From the NCBI GenBank assembly GCA_934464705.1, contig CAKSKB010000008.1, forward strand, positions 1-64,000: a stretch of 64,000 nt of DNA. Reading direction: 5' to 3'. Source of the DNA: an uncultured Clostridia bacterium (GTDB lineage: Bacteria; Bacillota; Clostridia; HGM11514). The notes under the pieces were generated by a model. That model was not told the origin of the DNA and made no database searches. It saw nothing but the letters and a program-made list of their open reading frames with translations. Below are positions 43,101-51,428 of this stretch, one piece after another. A program made the translations under genes and the position numbers. Each line of letters begins with the position of its first letter. Within the stretch, counting starts at the first letter, position 1.

Positions 43101-43635
43101 TTCCGAGCGCGGTATCGAGCATAAGACGGACGCTTATATCGGAAGTCTTGCCGCTTGCGTTTGAAACCTCAAACGAAAAGCCGGCATTTCCGAGAGTATC
43201 GGTGTTTTCGTCCGTGCCGAGCGCAACCTTCATTTTTACGGTTACGCCGTTAATAGTCCACGGAACGGTTAAAAGTCTGCCCTCCTCGGAAACAACGGGT
43301 GTTCCGAGGGTTGAACTCAGACCGAAAAATCCGTAATCCTGCCCGAAAACATAATCCTTATCGTCTATACGGACGGAAACGAAAGAAGTTCCGTTGCTGC
43401 GCGCCTTATCCTCGCTGTAAAGCAAAGGAATATTATTGTCAAGCGACTTTTTGGGGTTACCCTCGGCGGTTTCGATTGCAAAACCGCCGGTATCCGCATG
43501 GAAGGTATATGTAAGATACCCGTTTGAAATACTGTAAATATTCTGTTCCTCAGCACCGGCAATACACGGCGTTAAAACACCGATAAGCATCGAAAGCACA
43601 AGCGCATAAGAAATCAGTTTCTTAAAAATATTCAT
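37156..43635 (-). CDS. Giant SLH-anchored surface protein (2159 residues)
   Basis: Residues 1-28 are a signal peptide. Residues about 30-320 form a beta-supersandwich-like domain (NGYLTYTFHADTGGFAIE, PWTINGVTVKMKVALG). The middle (about 800-1150) is extremely beta-rich with little charge (SGDFNARISLEGLSLTGDM-like strands, GITVNIADDYFYGYIYASL). Ig-like modules follow to about 1800. At about 1820-1884 lies a helical FIVAR-like module (LEAKIAEAEGVLASEP, DAIEKAKAVLNN), then a Ser/Gly linker. A bacterial repeat domain covers about 1901-1976 (YYKVTVLESEHGKVTV, TATPDEGFVI). Three SLH domains end the protein (about 1977-2159: FTDVIESDWFYDNVAYV, FEDVLDGAYYKDAVAWA, FADISEYAVPALKWTA). It is probably wall-anchored and may act as an adhesin or scaffold; no enzyme domain is recognised. 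RBS GGGGAGGA; 14 nt after the other giant gene. Confidence 0.85.
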   Translation of the reverse strand: MNIFKKLISYALVLSMLIGVLTPCIAGAEEQNIYSISNGYLTYTFHADTGGFAIETAEGNPKKSLDNNIPLLYSEDKARSNGTSFVSVRIDDKDYVFGQDYGFFGLSSTLGTPVVSEEGRLLTVPWTINGVTVKMKVALGTDENTDTLGNAGFSFEVSNASGKTSDISVRLMLDTALGNDTDAPYVVADTDIVPTMTEKKFSGDEVPQQLRCVDSLSNPSKLAYVITKGWSGGIEPSSVIVGHWANLANTRFDYKPDEYCDFTNYSNAYKTPDSAVAVYWEKKAVPNGGSFSAESLYGVGNFTNDDESDIGLNIVCGRVELDESGKAYKNGGEFDVTVEIDNSGDAAVPLTSAQLNLTVDEKFFEIVGGIGSIVTINEIGKEVVTRQFRLRAKPQTDLTAGTVYASLTATANLSDGTQKTVETAGEDSVILRSVSGKTAEVQMSKISPEIVWTGGEKAITVSGSMKPFKALSGNQGWDLRLKHKTSGHSVLIEKKNIAFMDEEYQNLSFTTKEELEVGEYSLVFTFSDKDLIAEFGKSITAKAALTVSADEKYKLKSYGTIALVRITKNNATDYEFFTFANEGEYKKFYNGEIEKTGEIRSEKLKFDFGKDENAIADAEVILNIRGGIREMKRDSGERYWQAEFGDGDIIINNMLSYEGDKPLEIYEKNGAYTVKGDGLLKVVNSINVWRSKWSFTVNKGVATTLDTERFQDASALEPATLTLSLDGAATMIQMIGGFLIDLKFGEMSSSWYEDGDGVVTYGIGFGGSISLPIKAPKKKDEPQRDLTADQEDISMEMNNLFDDSDPDDYSDTFNQMFDETPQPTSDEKTKISKDTKLSEGELSAEINNILFGERGEVKDGKVEVEDDKGYIGIDAKFSLGLPKDLLGSLVSNAPGIYASVTINTIENVYEINAGLNIKVIECEGVLAFKQVKLKGKDKILPDKIEFYIRDGLRIPLAPPVLFMTGLGGGINDLADSIGGSFDKLPPVTLLLFTRLEAIGVLTGDFNARISLEGLSLTGDMNIKYAKGILNLQAGIQARWIEPWELNLYGSINIIDGLIKGGITVNIADDYFYGYIYASLCIPDSIPFVGGKELAGVEAAASHEFIGANIKIIGIKFGVIYYWGEKVSFGKNIDLSAPSRGGDSLGSADEGTALYGTNIRALSVVSLAAPENAKEAIVKTNGAGDQDALLLEIPYTGAGTPKAGEITVTSPKNGIVIETTPDDGNGGGNMVVQNRDDGNFIYVTVTDKNAIANGEWKVKYTTENIEIKTFSMNAVDDIAELTGVSASHDSSESFDMAANLTVTGKSHEKGCVDVYLTEDSDVLDKIKASKNSGDALGINILHKDGADIKSGTENITLPDSFPSGTYYMVATVSATDGISLAIDKTPITFKNPKLPKSVSSVHIAYGGNGGIFVSATDAENADYTHYLAEIISEDGKILDNAYGQFAMGSNFVFGKEANLEVGKNYFVRIKTLRETADPNDESKTLYYYGDGYADSNILTLPNPKTPKLLSVKTNFDTTKEFINQDSVTVEYTFSEPAFVELSVNGLKAYSDNKFKTDWKFVLDNLEDGDYIIDFTAYADNKDHITGADASDIENSQLGFTVDTSLPVLSLTRNTAASIEDPSAAVAIGANVITADESGAYTIEGMTENSAVLTVDGSSDGINISNNGGFTISKTLPEGKMSVVHRLKAADRAGNETELVVTVIRGGSAAISGIEIQNGGKSVAADSNGIKKISIRNGQSIDLTALLSANGSTYIADEDDVEWNIMYAKNIVSFEGGKLTALIPGETAVKAKISTADVETEDGQIISAGVSDNVVIEVGTNTRDDLEAKIAEAEGVLASEPNASERRKNALSDAIEKAKAVLNNSSSTDKDYTDSVSDLTEAIALFKKGDRPSGGSSSGSGSVRYYKVTVLESEHGKVTVSSERAASGTSVTVTATPDEGFVIADILINGMSVGRTSPYTIKSIDRDIEVKAVFAEKSRLPFTDVIESDWFYDNVAYVYDNNLFKGITDTLFGPNQNLTRAMLVTVLHRAEGEPKASRSSGFEDVLDGAYYKDAVAWAAENGIVSGYSETEFAPDDLITREQIAAIMYRYAGFKGIGVSAGESFDISSYADFADISEYAVPALKWTAASKIMVGRTETTLDPKATATRAEAAAILQRLLER

Positions 43636-43649
43636 ATCCGTCCTCCCCG

Positions 43650-46600
43650 TTAGTTAAGTACATAAACCTGAAGCGTAATATAATCACGCTTGTCAGTCTG
43701 GATAAAGAAGGTGTACCAGCCTGTTTCAAGACCGTCTATTTCAAATTCACCGTTTTGATTTTTTGAAATCATAGTACCCGAACGCTTCATCTGCCCCATT
43801 GTTTTTACGCCCTTCTGATAGCGGACATAAGCTGTTGATGTCGGTGAGAAGTTCTTAAGCGCAATATTTATGCTGTCGCCGTCAACCTCGCTTCTGCCGG
43901 CAGCGTCCGGAAGTTTGCCGTTAACCGTTGCCGCAACATCGTAGAGCCCCACAAGGCGAACCGTTCTTTTAACCCTTGTCACATTATGTGCGTTATCCGC
44001 CACCTCGTAAGTTATAACATACGAAATGCTTCTGTCAAACTTGTTGTTTTCTATGTTATCGGGGTCAAATCCTCCCCAATCCGTTACCGCAACGGCGTTT
44101 GTAAGGTCATATCCTCCGCCGAACTTATCGTATGCGCGGAATGCCTCGCCCGGCTTTGTGAGCATATCCTTGCTGTAAGGCTCGCCCATTCCGGGGTTTT
44201 CATAGAACACGAGTTCTTCTTTGCCGAGAAGGTCAATCACCGGAGGCTCCTTGTCGATAACCTCAATATCCACCGCATACGAATCGGAAAGCTGATTGTT
44301 TTTCTTCATATCAAATATATACATTCCGTTGTCGGTGTAGGTTTTCTCGTTGGTTTTTGAGTAATCTCCGCTGCCGCCTGCGGGGCGTGTGTCGGAGTCG
44401 GTTGTAACGGTAACCGTAACATCATTGCCGGTTACGGGATTTGCTCCGTAGACATCTCCTGCCTTTGTAGAAACCCTGAAACCTGCCTCGTCCCCGGGCT
44501 TGTGGCTTCCGCTGTGGGGTTTGGTTACCCATGCGCCGTTTTCAAGCACATCATAGTCATAACTCCATCTTACCTCGGTAATTTTCGGAGCAACCGTATC
44601 GATTTCGCTGATCTTAACCGTGAGATAGGAACATATGCCCTCATCGTCAAAAACCTTGAAAGTGTAAACTCCGTTTTTGTAGAATGTGAATTCCGCAATG
44701 TCGGCCTTATACTGAATGCCGCCGTAAAGCACATTTACATCGGCAAGGCTGCGTCTTTTATCGATTTCGTTCCCTGAAGCGTCAAGCGCCTTTTTGAACT
44801 TGATTTTCACTTCGGTTTTGTTCTCGTTCGGGAAAAGTTCCGCCGAGAGCGCCGGGGGAGTTTTATCGATATTCGACACCGTAACAACATCGGTAACCTC
44901 ATTTCCGCCCTCATCCGCGAATTTAATTCCGAGGGAGCCGCTTTCCGTAAAGGTTATTGTTGATGTTCCGTAATCAACCGAATACTGAGAGCGGTCGGTT
45001 ATTCCGCTCACCGGTTCAACCTCGGTTATTTTCACATTCGGTTTTGAGAATTTAAGCGTTACGCTAACGCTCTTGGATGTAATCGTGTCGGGGTCAACAC
45101 TGTAAACCGCGTCGATAATTTCGGGAGCCTCCGTATCTATATTGGAAATATGAAAGTTTTTCGTGGTTTTGTTTCCGACCTTATCGTAAAGCGTTATGCC
45201 ATACGAACCGTTTTCCGGAAGTTCGCCGGTAAATTCGGTACCGTTTTCGGTAAGCGGAATATCCTTTCCGCCTGCCGCTTTCAGCGTAACCGAACCCACG
45301 CCGCTGCCCTCATCGGTTGCGGTGATTGTTATTCCGACAGGCTTATTTGTTGTAAGCGTTGTTGAAAGCTGATATGAAATTTCGCCCGGAATTATATCGA
45401 AGTTTACCGCCGAAATTTCTTTTGAAGCAGTATATCCGTACATATCCTTCATAGTAAATGTAAATGAAGGCTCATAGCTGTCCAAAATCTTTTCGGTGTT
45501 TCCGCCGTTATTGGTTATGCGCAGACCTCGCTCCTCTGCCCTGTCGGTAAGATTCACAATCGCCTTTACGCGTTTATAATAGGTGTTTTCCGCATTAATA
45601 TCGGAAACCTCCTGCCAGTCTCCCTTTTCATCCTCGTAAAGGTAAGAAACTGTGTAGTCCTTGTCGGCGCCTTCCTCAATCGGAGTTTTGTTTATGCATT
45701 TGACCATCTTGTAGTCATCTCCGTCAAAAAGCTCGCACTCCGTTCCGAAGCCTTCAAGTCTCTGAACCGCTCCCCAAGAAACCGCACCTGTCTGCGAACT
45801 GCACCTAAGAGCGGTTATCCTTGAATTATCGGTAAAGGTGTATATAACCTTTTTAACACCGTACTCGTCACCGTCACTGATGAAATCGATCTTAACCGGG
45901 TAACCGCCGGAGCTCATATCATAGCTCCACGGATTTTCGTCATAATCGATTAAGTTGCCGTCATCGTCGTGCATCGGGATATTAAGTTCAACGGAGGTAT
46001 CGGTCGCCTCGTCATAATATCCTCCGGCGTTAATCGTTTCTATACCGGATTCCGGATCCTGAATGGTAACCACGAAAGTTACATCGCCGATTGTCGGATT
46101 TACGCCGATTATATCCTCATATTCATCGAAAACAAATATTTCGGGGTTGATTTCAACCTTTACAATCGGCGGAGTGTTGTCGATATTGTCCGCAATAAGG
46201 TCGCATATGCTCCATGTGTCTTTATCCGCATTTCCTGCCTCGAAACTGTAAACGCTGACGGCTCTTTCCATAATATTAAGGTATTTACCGATGTCAAGAA
46301 TGAGCGGATGTACGGAATAAACAAGCTTTGTATATCCGCCGCCGGCTTCATCATACTCTGATTGTTCCTCATTAAGGAACAACCCCTGATTGTTTGCCGC
46401 CTGATCGTCATAAGGCATAACTCTCAAAGCGCTTTCCGAAGGCGTGATAACCAGCGTTACCTCGCCGCCCTCGGGTGACAGCATTTTATCATCCGGAACA
46501 TCAGAACCGTTAAACTGCCTTACGATATTTGCTTTTCCCGTAATGCCGAACTCAACATCGTTTATATCGATATTAACCGCCTTCGCTCTGCCTATGCTGT

Positions 46601-49600
46601 CAACGGTGTAAAGAGTGTAGCTGCCGTTTTTGTTTATTGCAAAGCTGTAATCCTGCGAATATGCGCCGGCATAACCTGCCGCAATCGAAAGATTTGTTTC
46701 CTCGAGTGTAAGCTCGTTTTCGGTATCGGGCGTATCCGTCACCTTATCCTCCGGCAACACATATACCGGAACATTGAAATTCACCCTGACAATCGACTTT
46801 TTATCAGCCTTCTTCGGAAAAGCTTCCGCCGATTTTACGGTAATTTCCGCATCGGTTGTGTTTAATGTTTCCCCAAGAATAACATCACGGGTGTTGCCGA
46901 GGGAATCGGCAAGCCTTAACCCTATACGGAAACTTCCGGTTGTTCCGAAAATCTTCACGCTATATGTGTAGTTGTTGTCGCCGTCGAAACTTCCGGCGCT
47001 GCTTGCCGTTTCGTATGCCGAAACGCTATCACTGCTGTATTCAAAATAAGTATCCTTGATTTTTCCGCCGGAGAGCGCCGATGCCGCCTCCGCTTCGGGA
47101 ATAATCGCAAACGAAATACCGTCAGGTGCTGCTTCGTTAATCTTTATGCTTGCTTCGCAGTCTACCCTTTCGCCGCTCGGCTTTTGCGTAACCGAAACGG
47201 TTTCCGCCGTAGGAGCCTCGCGGTCGATTCCGTTTATAATAAGCGGAACCTCGGTAACATTCCCGGCGGCGTCTGTGATTTTCAGGACGGTATTTGTATT
47301 CTGCGTTGCAGTAACGCTGTAGCCGTCCTCGCTTTTTTCGATTTTAACCGAAGAATCCTCGCATGTAACTGTCATACCAACGGGGTTATCGTCTGCCGTA
47401 TAAAGCTTGCCCGAAATATTTGCGGTTGTGTGTTCGTCGCCCATTACAAGCCTTGCGCTCGGCGGCGTATCGTCATATATGAATCTGTAAACCGTCGTCG
47501 AAATAAGGTTGGGATTGAATTTTGACATATCCTCGGCATTCGTGCCGATTGCAGCCTGAATATACAGCGTATTTTCGCCGTCCGCCGGGGCGGCAAGCGG
47601 AGATTTAATCTCCGTTTCGGCTTCAAAACCCGATTCTGTAACCGTCATTTTGTTGGTCTGCTTGTCGGGGTCTTTGTCGGTTCTGTTCCAGCTGCTCATC
47701 GACTGCAGACTTGTGCCGTACCTTATATAAAGATACTGACCGTCTGCCGCCGACGGGTTTTTAAACTCCTCCGAAACTTTAAGCGAAATGCTGTAATCCT
47801 CGGACGAAACAAGCGGCAGCCCTCCGTATGTAAGCTCGGTATCTGGTACAGCGGTAACAAGCGGTGCCGAATTTCTAATATAGAACACATTCAGGGTGTC
47901 GCTTTCGGATCTGTGCCCGTAAACATCCTCGGCCGCTGCCTTGACAGCATATGCGCCGGACGACAGATTGCTGCCGAGCGTCAGCGTGGTATTTATAATA
48001 CCGCTTACCGGCGAAAGCGCTGTTTTTTCGATTCCGGAAATCTCACTGCCGTCAGGATTTACAACAACGGCATAGTTTTTGATTTCGGTTTCGGTGTTTT
48101 CCGCAACCCCCGTAACATCGTTTGCACGAACCGTCACATTCTGGGTTTCGGCATATGTTCCCTTGTTTTTAACAATTGTGTAAACCTCCGGAGCGGCGTT
48201 GTCAAACGCAAGCGGCCTTTTGTAAACCCTCGCATTTGCCTCCCCCGACGGCGGAACAACCTTGCACAGAAGCGTATAAGCTCCGTTCATCAGAACATCC
48301 TTGCCGTCATTGTCCTTCTGAACCGCCGCACCTATATCCGCACCTGCACTGTAAGGCTTATAATCCGCAACAAAACCGCCTTTTTGGTCCTTCCACCTGT
48401 AATAAACCTTGTTGCTTGCATTTGTGGTTATCGAAATCTTATGGCTCGACTGCGCAACCGTACTGTCGGTCAGTATGTCAATGCTGCAGTCGGAGTCCTC
48501 ATTAATAATATTAATATCCTTTGCGATAACTTCAGTTTCGTTTCCGAAAGCGTCCTTGCCCTTATAGAAAAGTCTGCCGGAAAAGTTTTCGCCCTTGTTG
48601 ACCTTAAGAAAAGCCGCTGCGGTTTTTCCGCCCGAAACATCGGCCTGGTCAATAAATGCCCATTTGCCGAGCGTGCTTGAAATGGTTCCGCTCTTCTGCT
48701 GCTCTGCCGCAGCCTCGTCAAGCGCAGGGGCGGTAAGTTCATCGGTAAAGCAATAATAGAGCCTTCCCGTACCTGACGCATCTTCAATTGTCGCCTTATA
48801 TGTATTGCTCTTGCTGCCGTCGGAGGCAGCAGCGCCGCTGCTTTCCGTCATGCTAACCCTCGGTGCAAGATTATCAAGCTTTATACCAGCGGTTTTACTT
48901 TCAAATGCATTGCCGGCATCGTCGGCGCCGCTAACCGAAAGCGTATATTCACCTTCCGTTTCCTCGCCGAGAGCAAGCGTAACAGAAGTTGAACTTCCTG
49001 CCGCAGAAGGAACGGTCTGCTCGGTATTACCCGTACCGCCGCCTTTGTAGTTCTTTATTTTAACAGCGTTTCCGTTTTTATCGAGAAGCTGCATTTTATA
49101 TGTTTGCCGTCCGCCGGAACTGTTGGTATTTTCGCTGGGAGTTGAGGTGATATTCAGCGTTTTATGCCAATCGGTGAGATTTTCACCGGCGGACGGTTGT
49201 AACTTAACGGAAGGTCTTACCGCATCGACCTTATATGCTGACTGATACGATGAAAATTCGGTATTTTTGTCTGTTTCGTTCCAAAGCATAAAGGTCGTAT
49301 CGTCATTTCCGAATTTAAGCTTGGGGTTGTCAAAGCTGAGGGTCATTCCGACATTTTCGGAATCCGCACCCTCGTCATACGGGAAAACCAATCTGAAGCA
49401 GCCGTCCGACACTTTGACCGACTTTGCTTCCGCCGTAAGCTTTTTTCCTGTCCTGCCAAGCTGAAGATAAGCATTGTCACAGATAAATGTTGCATCGGCA
49501 TTAAGATTTTCCAAACTGATATGTTTGTTGTTATACGGTTTGTCATCCTTGTTCTTAACATAGCAGTCTACGGCTATTTTCCTGTCTGTGGTTTTATCAA

Positions 49601-50561
49601 GGTTGTAATAGTAATTACCCTTAACATAATTGTCCGTATAAGACATGCCGCTCATTCTGACTTCCTTTATCGCGAACGCATTACGCCGGATAGTATACTG
49701 CGATTCAAATTTTGATTCATAAGCCGCCGTTCTTGCGGTTCTCGAAGCAAACTCAAGCGTTGATGTAATATTAATCATGTTTACATTTCTGCTGTTCATG
49801 AACGCAAGAAGCTTACCGTAATCAACATCGAAACCGCGGTCATTTTCGGTAATACCGTTGTTTTTCATGTTGTCCTTGTTAAGCTCCGTTCCGTCGCCGG
49901 CGGTACCGGATACCGAATACTTAATCGTCGGCGCATCGCTCATATCCATGCAGTCATAATTGCTGTAATACTGGTCGGATATTTTACCGTTATATTTAAA
50001 GCTCTTCTTTTCGGTTGTTTTATCTGTCGGATTCAGGTTTTTTTCACCCGCAAGTTCGTTAAAGTTTCCGATAGCCGTAAGAACTCTCCTTCTGACCAGG
50101 TAAAGAGTCCATTCCGGCTTGTCGCCGTCATTTGTCTGAATCCACTTGCCGTCCTTTTCTCCTTTTCCGCTCGGATAGAATTGGGAGCTGGCGGGTTTCC
50201 AGTCGCTTTCTCCCGGTCTTCTGAATTCGAGCTGAACCCAAAGAAACTTATACCCGTTTTTGTGCCAATTCATAAGCACGAATTTGTCGATCGTCCACGG
50301 TGCATGGCTTGACTTAAATGTCGTCTGACAAAAATTGCCTTTCTTTTTTGTGTTCGGCACACCGAAAGTTTCATCCTCTTTGCTGTAATAGCAAAGCTTT
50401 ACAAAAACATTGCCGTTCGGGGTACCGGAATCTCCCGCCTTACTTGTCTGCACGCTGAACCTGTACTCCCACTCCTGCAAAGCGGATACTTCGACCGCCG
50501 TAAAAAGACCGATGAGCATAGACAGCACGAGCACCATTCCGATAAACTTGCTTGCTTTCAT
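43650..50561 (-). CDS. Giant secreted Ig-like-repeat protein (about 2300 residues)
   Basis: Start ATG 50561 (GGAGG 8 nt upstream; an in-frame ATG at 50576 lies before the RBS). A signal peptide (MKASKFIGMVLVLSMLIGLFTA) is followed by an N-terminal domain of about 430 residues that I do not recognise, rich in Trp/Tyr (TIDKFVLMNWHKNGYKFLW, KWIQTNDGDKPEWTLYLV). At least nine Ig-like modules follow, each introduced by a DxxPPxV-type linker (LDNLAPRVSM, FDNAAPEVYT, YDDTPPSARL, IDREAPTAET, IDNTPPIVKV, IDTEAPEIID, IDKTPPALSA, IDTVAPKITE, IDKEPPVIDL). There is no SLH, LPXTG or C-terminal membrane segment, so it may be held by the SLH-anchored giant encoded 14 nt downstream or be released. Likely role: adhesin or structural fibre. 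First structural gene after tetR (33 nt gap). Confidence 0.83.
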   Translation of the reverse strand: MKASKFIGMVLVLSMLIGLFTAVEVSALQEWEYRFSVQTSKAGDSGTPNGNVFVKLCYYSKEDETFGVPNTKKKGNFCQTTFKSSHAPWTIDKFVLMNWHKNGYKFLWVQLEFRRPGESDWKPASSQFYPSGKGEKDGKWIQTNDGDKPEWTLYLVRRRVLTAIGNFNELAGEKNLNPTDKTTEKKSFKYNGKISDQYYSNYDCMDMSDAPTIKYSVSGTAGDGTELNKDNMKNNGITENDRGFDVDYGKLLAFMNSRNVNMINITSTLEFASRTARTAAYESKFESQYTIRRNAFAIKEVRMSGMSYTDNYVKGNYYYNLDKTTDRKIAVDCYVKNKDDKPYNNKHISLENLNADATFICDNAYLQLGRTGKKLTAEAKSVKVSDGCFRLVFPYDEGADSENVGMTLSFDNPKLKFGNDDTTFMLWNETDKNTEFSSYQSAYKVDAVRPSVKLQPSAGENLTDWHKTLNITSTPSENTNSSGGRQTYKMQLLDKNGNAVKIKNYKGGGTGNTEQTVPSAAGSSTSVTLALGEETEGEYTLSVSGADDAGNAFESKTAGIKLDNLAPRVSMTESSGAAASDGSKSNTYKATIEDASGTGRLYYCFTDELTAPALDEAAAEQQKSGTISSTLGKWAFIDQADVSGGKTAAAFLKVNKGENFSGRLFYKGKDAFGNETEVIAKDINIINEDSDCSIDILTDSTVAQSSHKISITTNASNKVYYRWKDQKGGFVADYKPYSAGADIGAAVQKDNDGKDVLMNGAYTLLCKVVPPSGEANARVYKRPLAFDNAAPEVYTIVKNKGTYAETQNVTVRANDVTGVAENTETEIKNYAVVVNPDGSEISGIEKTALSPVSGIINTTLTLGSNLSSGAYAVKAAAEDVYGHRSESDTLNVFYIRNSAPLVTAVPDTELTYGGLPLVSSEDYSISLKVSEEFKNPSAADGQYLYIRYGTSLQSMSSWNRTDKDPDKQTNKMTVTESGFEAETEIKSPLAAPADGENTLYIQAAIGTNAEDMSKFNPNLISTTVYRFIYDDTPPSARLVMGDEHTTANISGKLYTADDNPVGMTVTCEDSSVKIEKSEDGYSVTATQNTNTVLKITDAAGNVTEVPLIINGIDREAPTAETVSVTQKPSGERVDCEASIKINEAAPDGISFAIIPEAEAASALSGGKIKDTYFEYSSDSVSAYETASSAGSFDGDNNYTYSVKIFGTTGSFRIGLRLADSLGNTRDVILGETLNTTDAEITVKSAEAFPKKADKKSIVRVNFNVPVYVLPEDKVTDTPDTENELTLEETNLSIAAGYAGAYSQDYSFAINKNGSYTLYTVDSIGRAKAVNIDINDVEFGITGKANIVRQFNGSDVPDDKMLSPEGGEVTLVITPSESALRVMPYDDQAANNQGLFLNEEQSEYDEAGGGYTKLVYSVHPLILDIGKYLNIMERAVSVYSFEAGNADKDTWSICDLIADNIDNTPPIVKVEINPEIFVFDEYEDIIGVNPTIGDVTFVVTIQDPESGIETINAGGYYDEATDTSVELNIPMHDDDGNLIDYDENPWSYDMSSGGYPVKIDFISDGDEYGVKKVIYTFTDNSRITALRCSSQTGAVSWGAVQRLEGFGTECELFDGDDYKMVKCINKTPIEEGADKDYTVSYLYEDEKGDWQEVSDINAENTYYKRVKAIVNLTDRAEERGLRITNNGGNTEKILDSYEPSFTFTMKDMYGYTASKEISAVNFDIIPGEISYQLSTTLTTNKPVGITITATDEGSGVGSVTLKAAGGKDIPLTENGTEFTGELPENGSYGITLYDKVGNKTTKNFHISNIDTEAPEIIDAVYSVDPDTITSKSVSVTLKFSKPNVKITEVEPVSGITDRSQYSVDYGTSTITFTESGSLGIKFADEGGNEVTDVVTVSNIDKTPPALSAELFPNENKTEVKIKFKKALDASGNEIDKRRSLADVNVLYGGIQYKADIAEFTFYKNGVYTFKVFDDEGICSYLTVKISEIDTVAPKITEVRWSYDYDVLENGAWVTKPHSGSHKPGDEAGFRVSTKAGDVYGANPVTGNDVTVTVTTDSDTRPAGGSGDYSKTNEKTYTDNGMYIFDMKKNNQLSDSYAVDIEVIDKEPPVIDLLGKEELVFYENPGMGEPYSKDMLTKPGEAFRAYDKFGGGYDLTNAVAVTDWGGFDPDNIENNKFDRSISYVITYEVADNAHNVTRVKRTVRLVGLYDVAATVNGKLPDAAGRSEVDGDSINIALKNFSPTSTAYVRYQKGVKTMGQMKRSGTMISKNQNGEFEIDGLETGWYTFFIQTDKRDYITLQVYVLN

Positions 50562-50594
50562 AGTTTCTGCCTCCAATCAATGTTATTCCAAATA

Positions 50595-51263
50595 TTATTC
50601 AAAACCTCTTTCGGCGGTTGCAATCGCCTTGGAGATTATATTTTCAGCCGCAGCGTTAAGGTCAAGCGAAAGAACGGTGTTTATCACTTCTTCCCGCTTT
50701 TCGTCCGGCACACCGTACACCCTCATACTGCAATCCAGGAACCTTTTAATCTTATTCTCAACCGTAAAGTAAATATCACACGGTTTTGCCATAAATCCGC
50801 GCATTATGCCGCCGGAGGCAATCTCGAGTTCATAAAAATCCTTTTTCTCGCCGCCGGGAACATATTTTCCGAATATACTTTCGATTTTATCCGCCATAGT
50901 TGCATAAATATAATCCGAAGTGCTCGGAAGTGAATATGCGGCAACATAAATCTCCCTCAGCGCCTCGGAAGTTTCGGTTATATTAATCTGAATACCGGTT
51001 TCGATTCCGTACAGAACCAAAGGGTCGTCCGAAAATGCAGAAAGCTGTTCGGCGCCCAAAAACTGCCCCGAAAACATGAATTTAACCAAAGTCAGAAGCA
51101 GCTCCTCCTTGGTTGAAAACGCAGCAAAAAATGAGGTTGCGGACAAACCTGCAGCCTGTGCAATACAAGCGGTTGTTGTTTTTTCGTATCCTTTTTCAAG
51201 GAAAAGAACAACCGCAGCATGAATCATCTTGTTCCGCCGTTCGATACCTTTTTTATGTAACAT
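50595..51263 (-). CDS. TetR/AcrR-family transcriptional regulator
   Basis: 222 residues. An N-terminal HTH (RRNKMIHAAVVLFLEKGYEKTTTACIAQAAGLSATSFFAAFSTKEELL) is characteristic of TetR. The C-terminal ligand/dimer domain (about 60-222) is not of a recognised subgroup. It starts at ATG 51263 and ends 33 nt before the first giant gene, so it heads the operon. Its own promoter carries a perfect 16-bp palindrome just after the -10 box, which suggests autoregulation of tetR and both giant genes. The ligand is unknown. Confidence 0.88.
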   Translation of the reverse strand: MLHKKGIERRNKMIHAAVVLFLEKGYEKTTTACIAQAAGLSATSFFAAFSTKEELLLTLVKFMFSGQFLGAEQLSAFSDDPLVLYGIETGIQINITETSEALREIYVAAYSLPSTSDYIYATMADKIESIFGKYVPGGEKKDFYELEIASGGIMRGFMAKPCDIYFTVENKIKRFLDCSMRVYGVPDEKREEVINTVLSLDLNAAAENIISKAIATAERGFE

Positions 51264-51300
51264 ATAAAACCACCATTCAAACTATACTTATGAGCACACT

Positions 51301-51316
51301 TTTGAGTATACTCAAA
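51301..51316. promoter_or_regulatory. Perfect 16-bp palindrome, likely TetR operator
   Basis: TTTGAGTATACTCAAA is a perfect dyad of the size TetR dimers bind. It directly abuts the -10 box of the tetR promoter, where bound protein would block initiation. A related half-site (ACTATACTTATGAG) lies at 51281-51294. Confidence 0.75.
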
Positions 51317-51344
51317 TTTTAACATACTTTTTCAAAAAAAGCAA
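51316..51344 (-). promoter_or_regulatory. Promoter of the tetR/giant-protein operon
   Basis: On the minus strand TTGCTT (51344-51339), a 17-nt spacer ending in TGT, and TAAAAT (51321-51316): an extended -10 promoter overlapped by the palindromic operator. Confidence 0.65.
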
Positions 51345-51372
51345 TAGGATTTTTAAAAATAGTTGAATTATT

Positions 51373-51409
51373 TTAAAAAGAAAGAAGCTTCTCGTCAGAA
51401 AAGCTTCTT
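51373..51409 (-). terminator. Intrinsic terminator after lspA
   Basis: AAGAAGCTT and AAGCTTCTT form a 9-bp stem with a 10-nt loop, followed on the minus strand by TCTTTTTAAAA. It closes the long right-hand operon. Confidence 0.8.
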
Positions 51410-51428
51410 GTAATTTTGTAATTATTAT

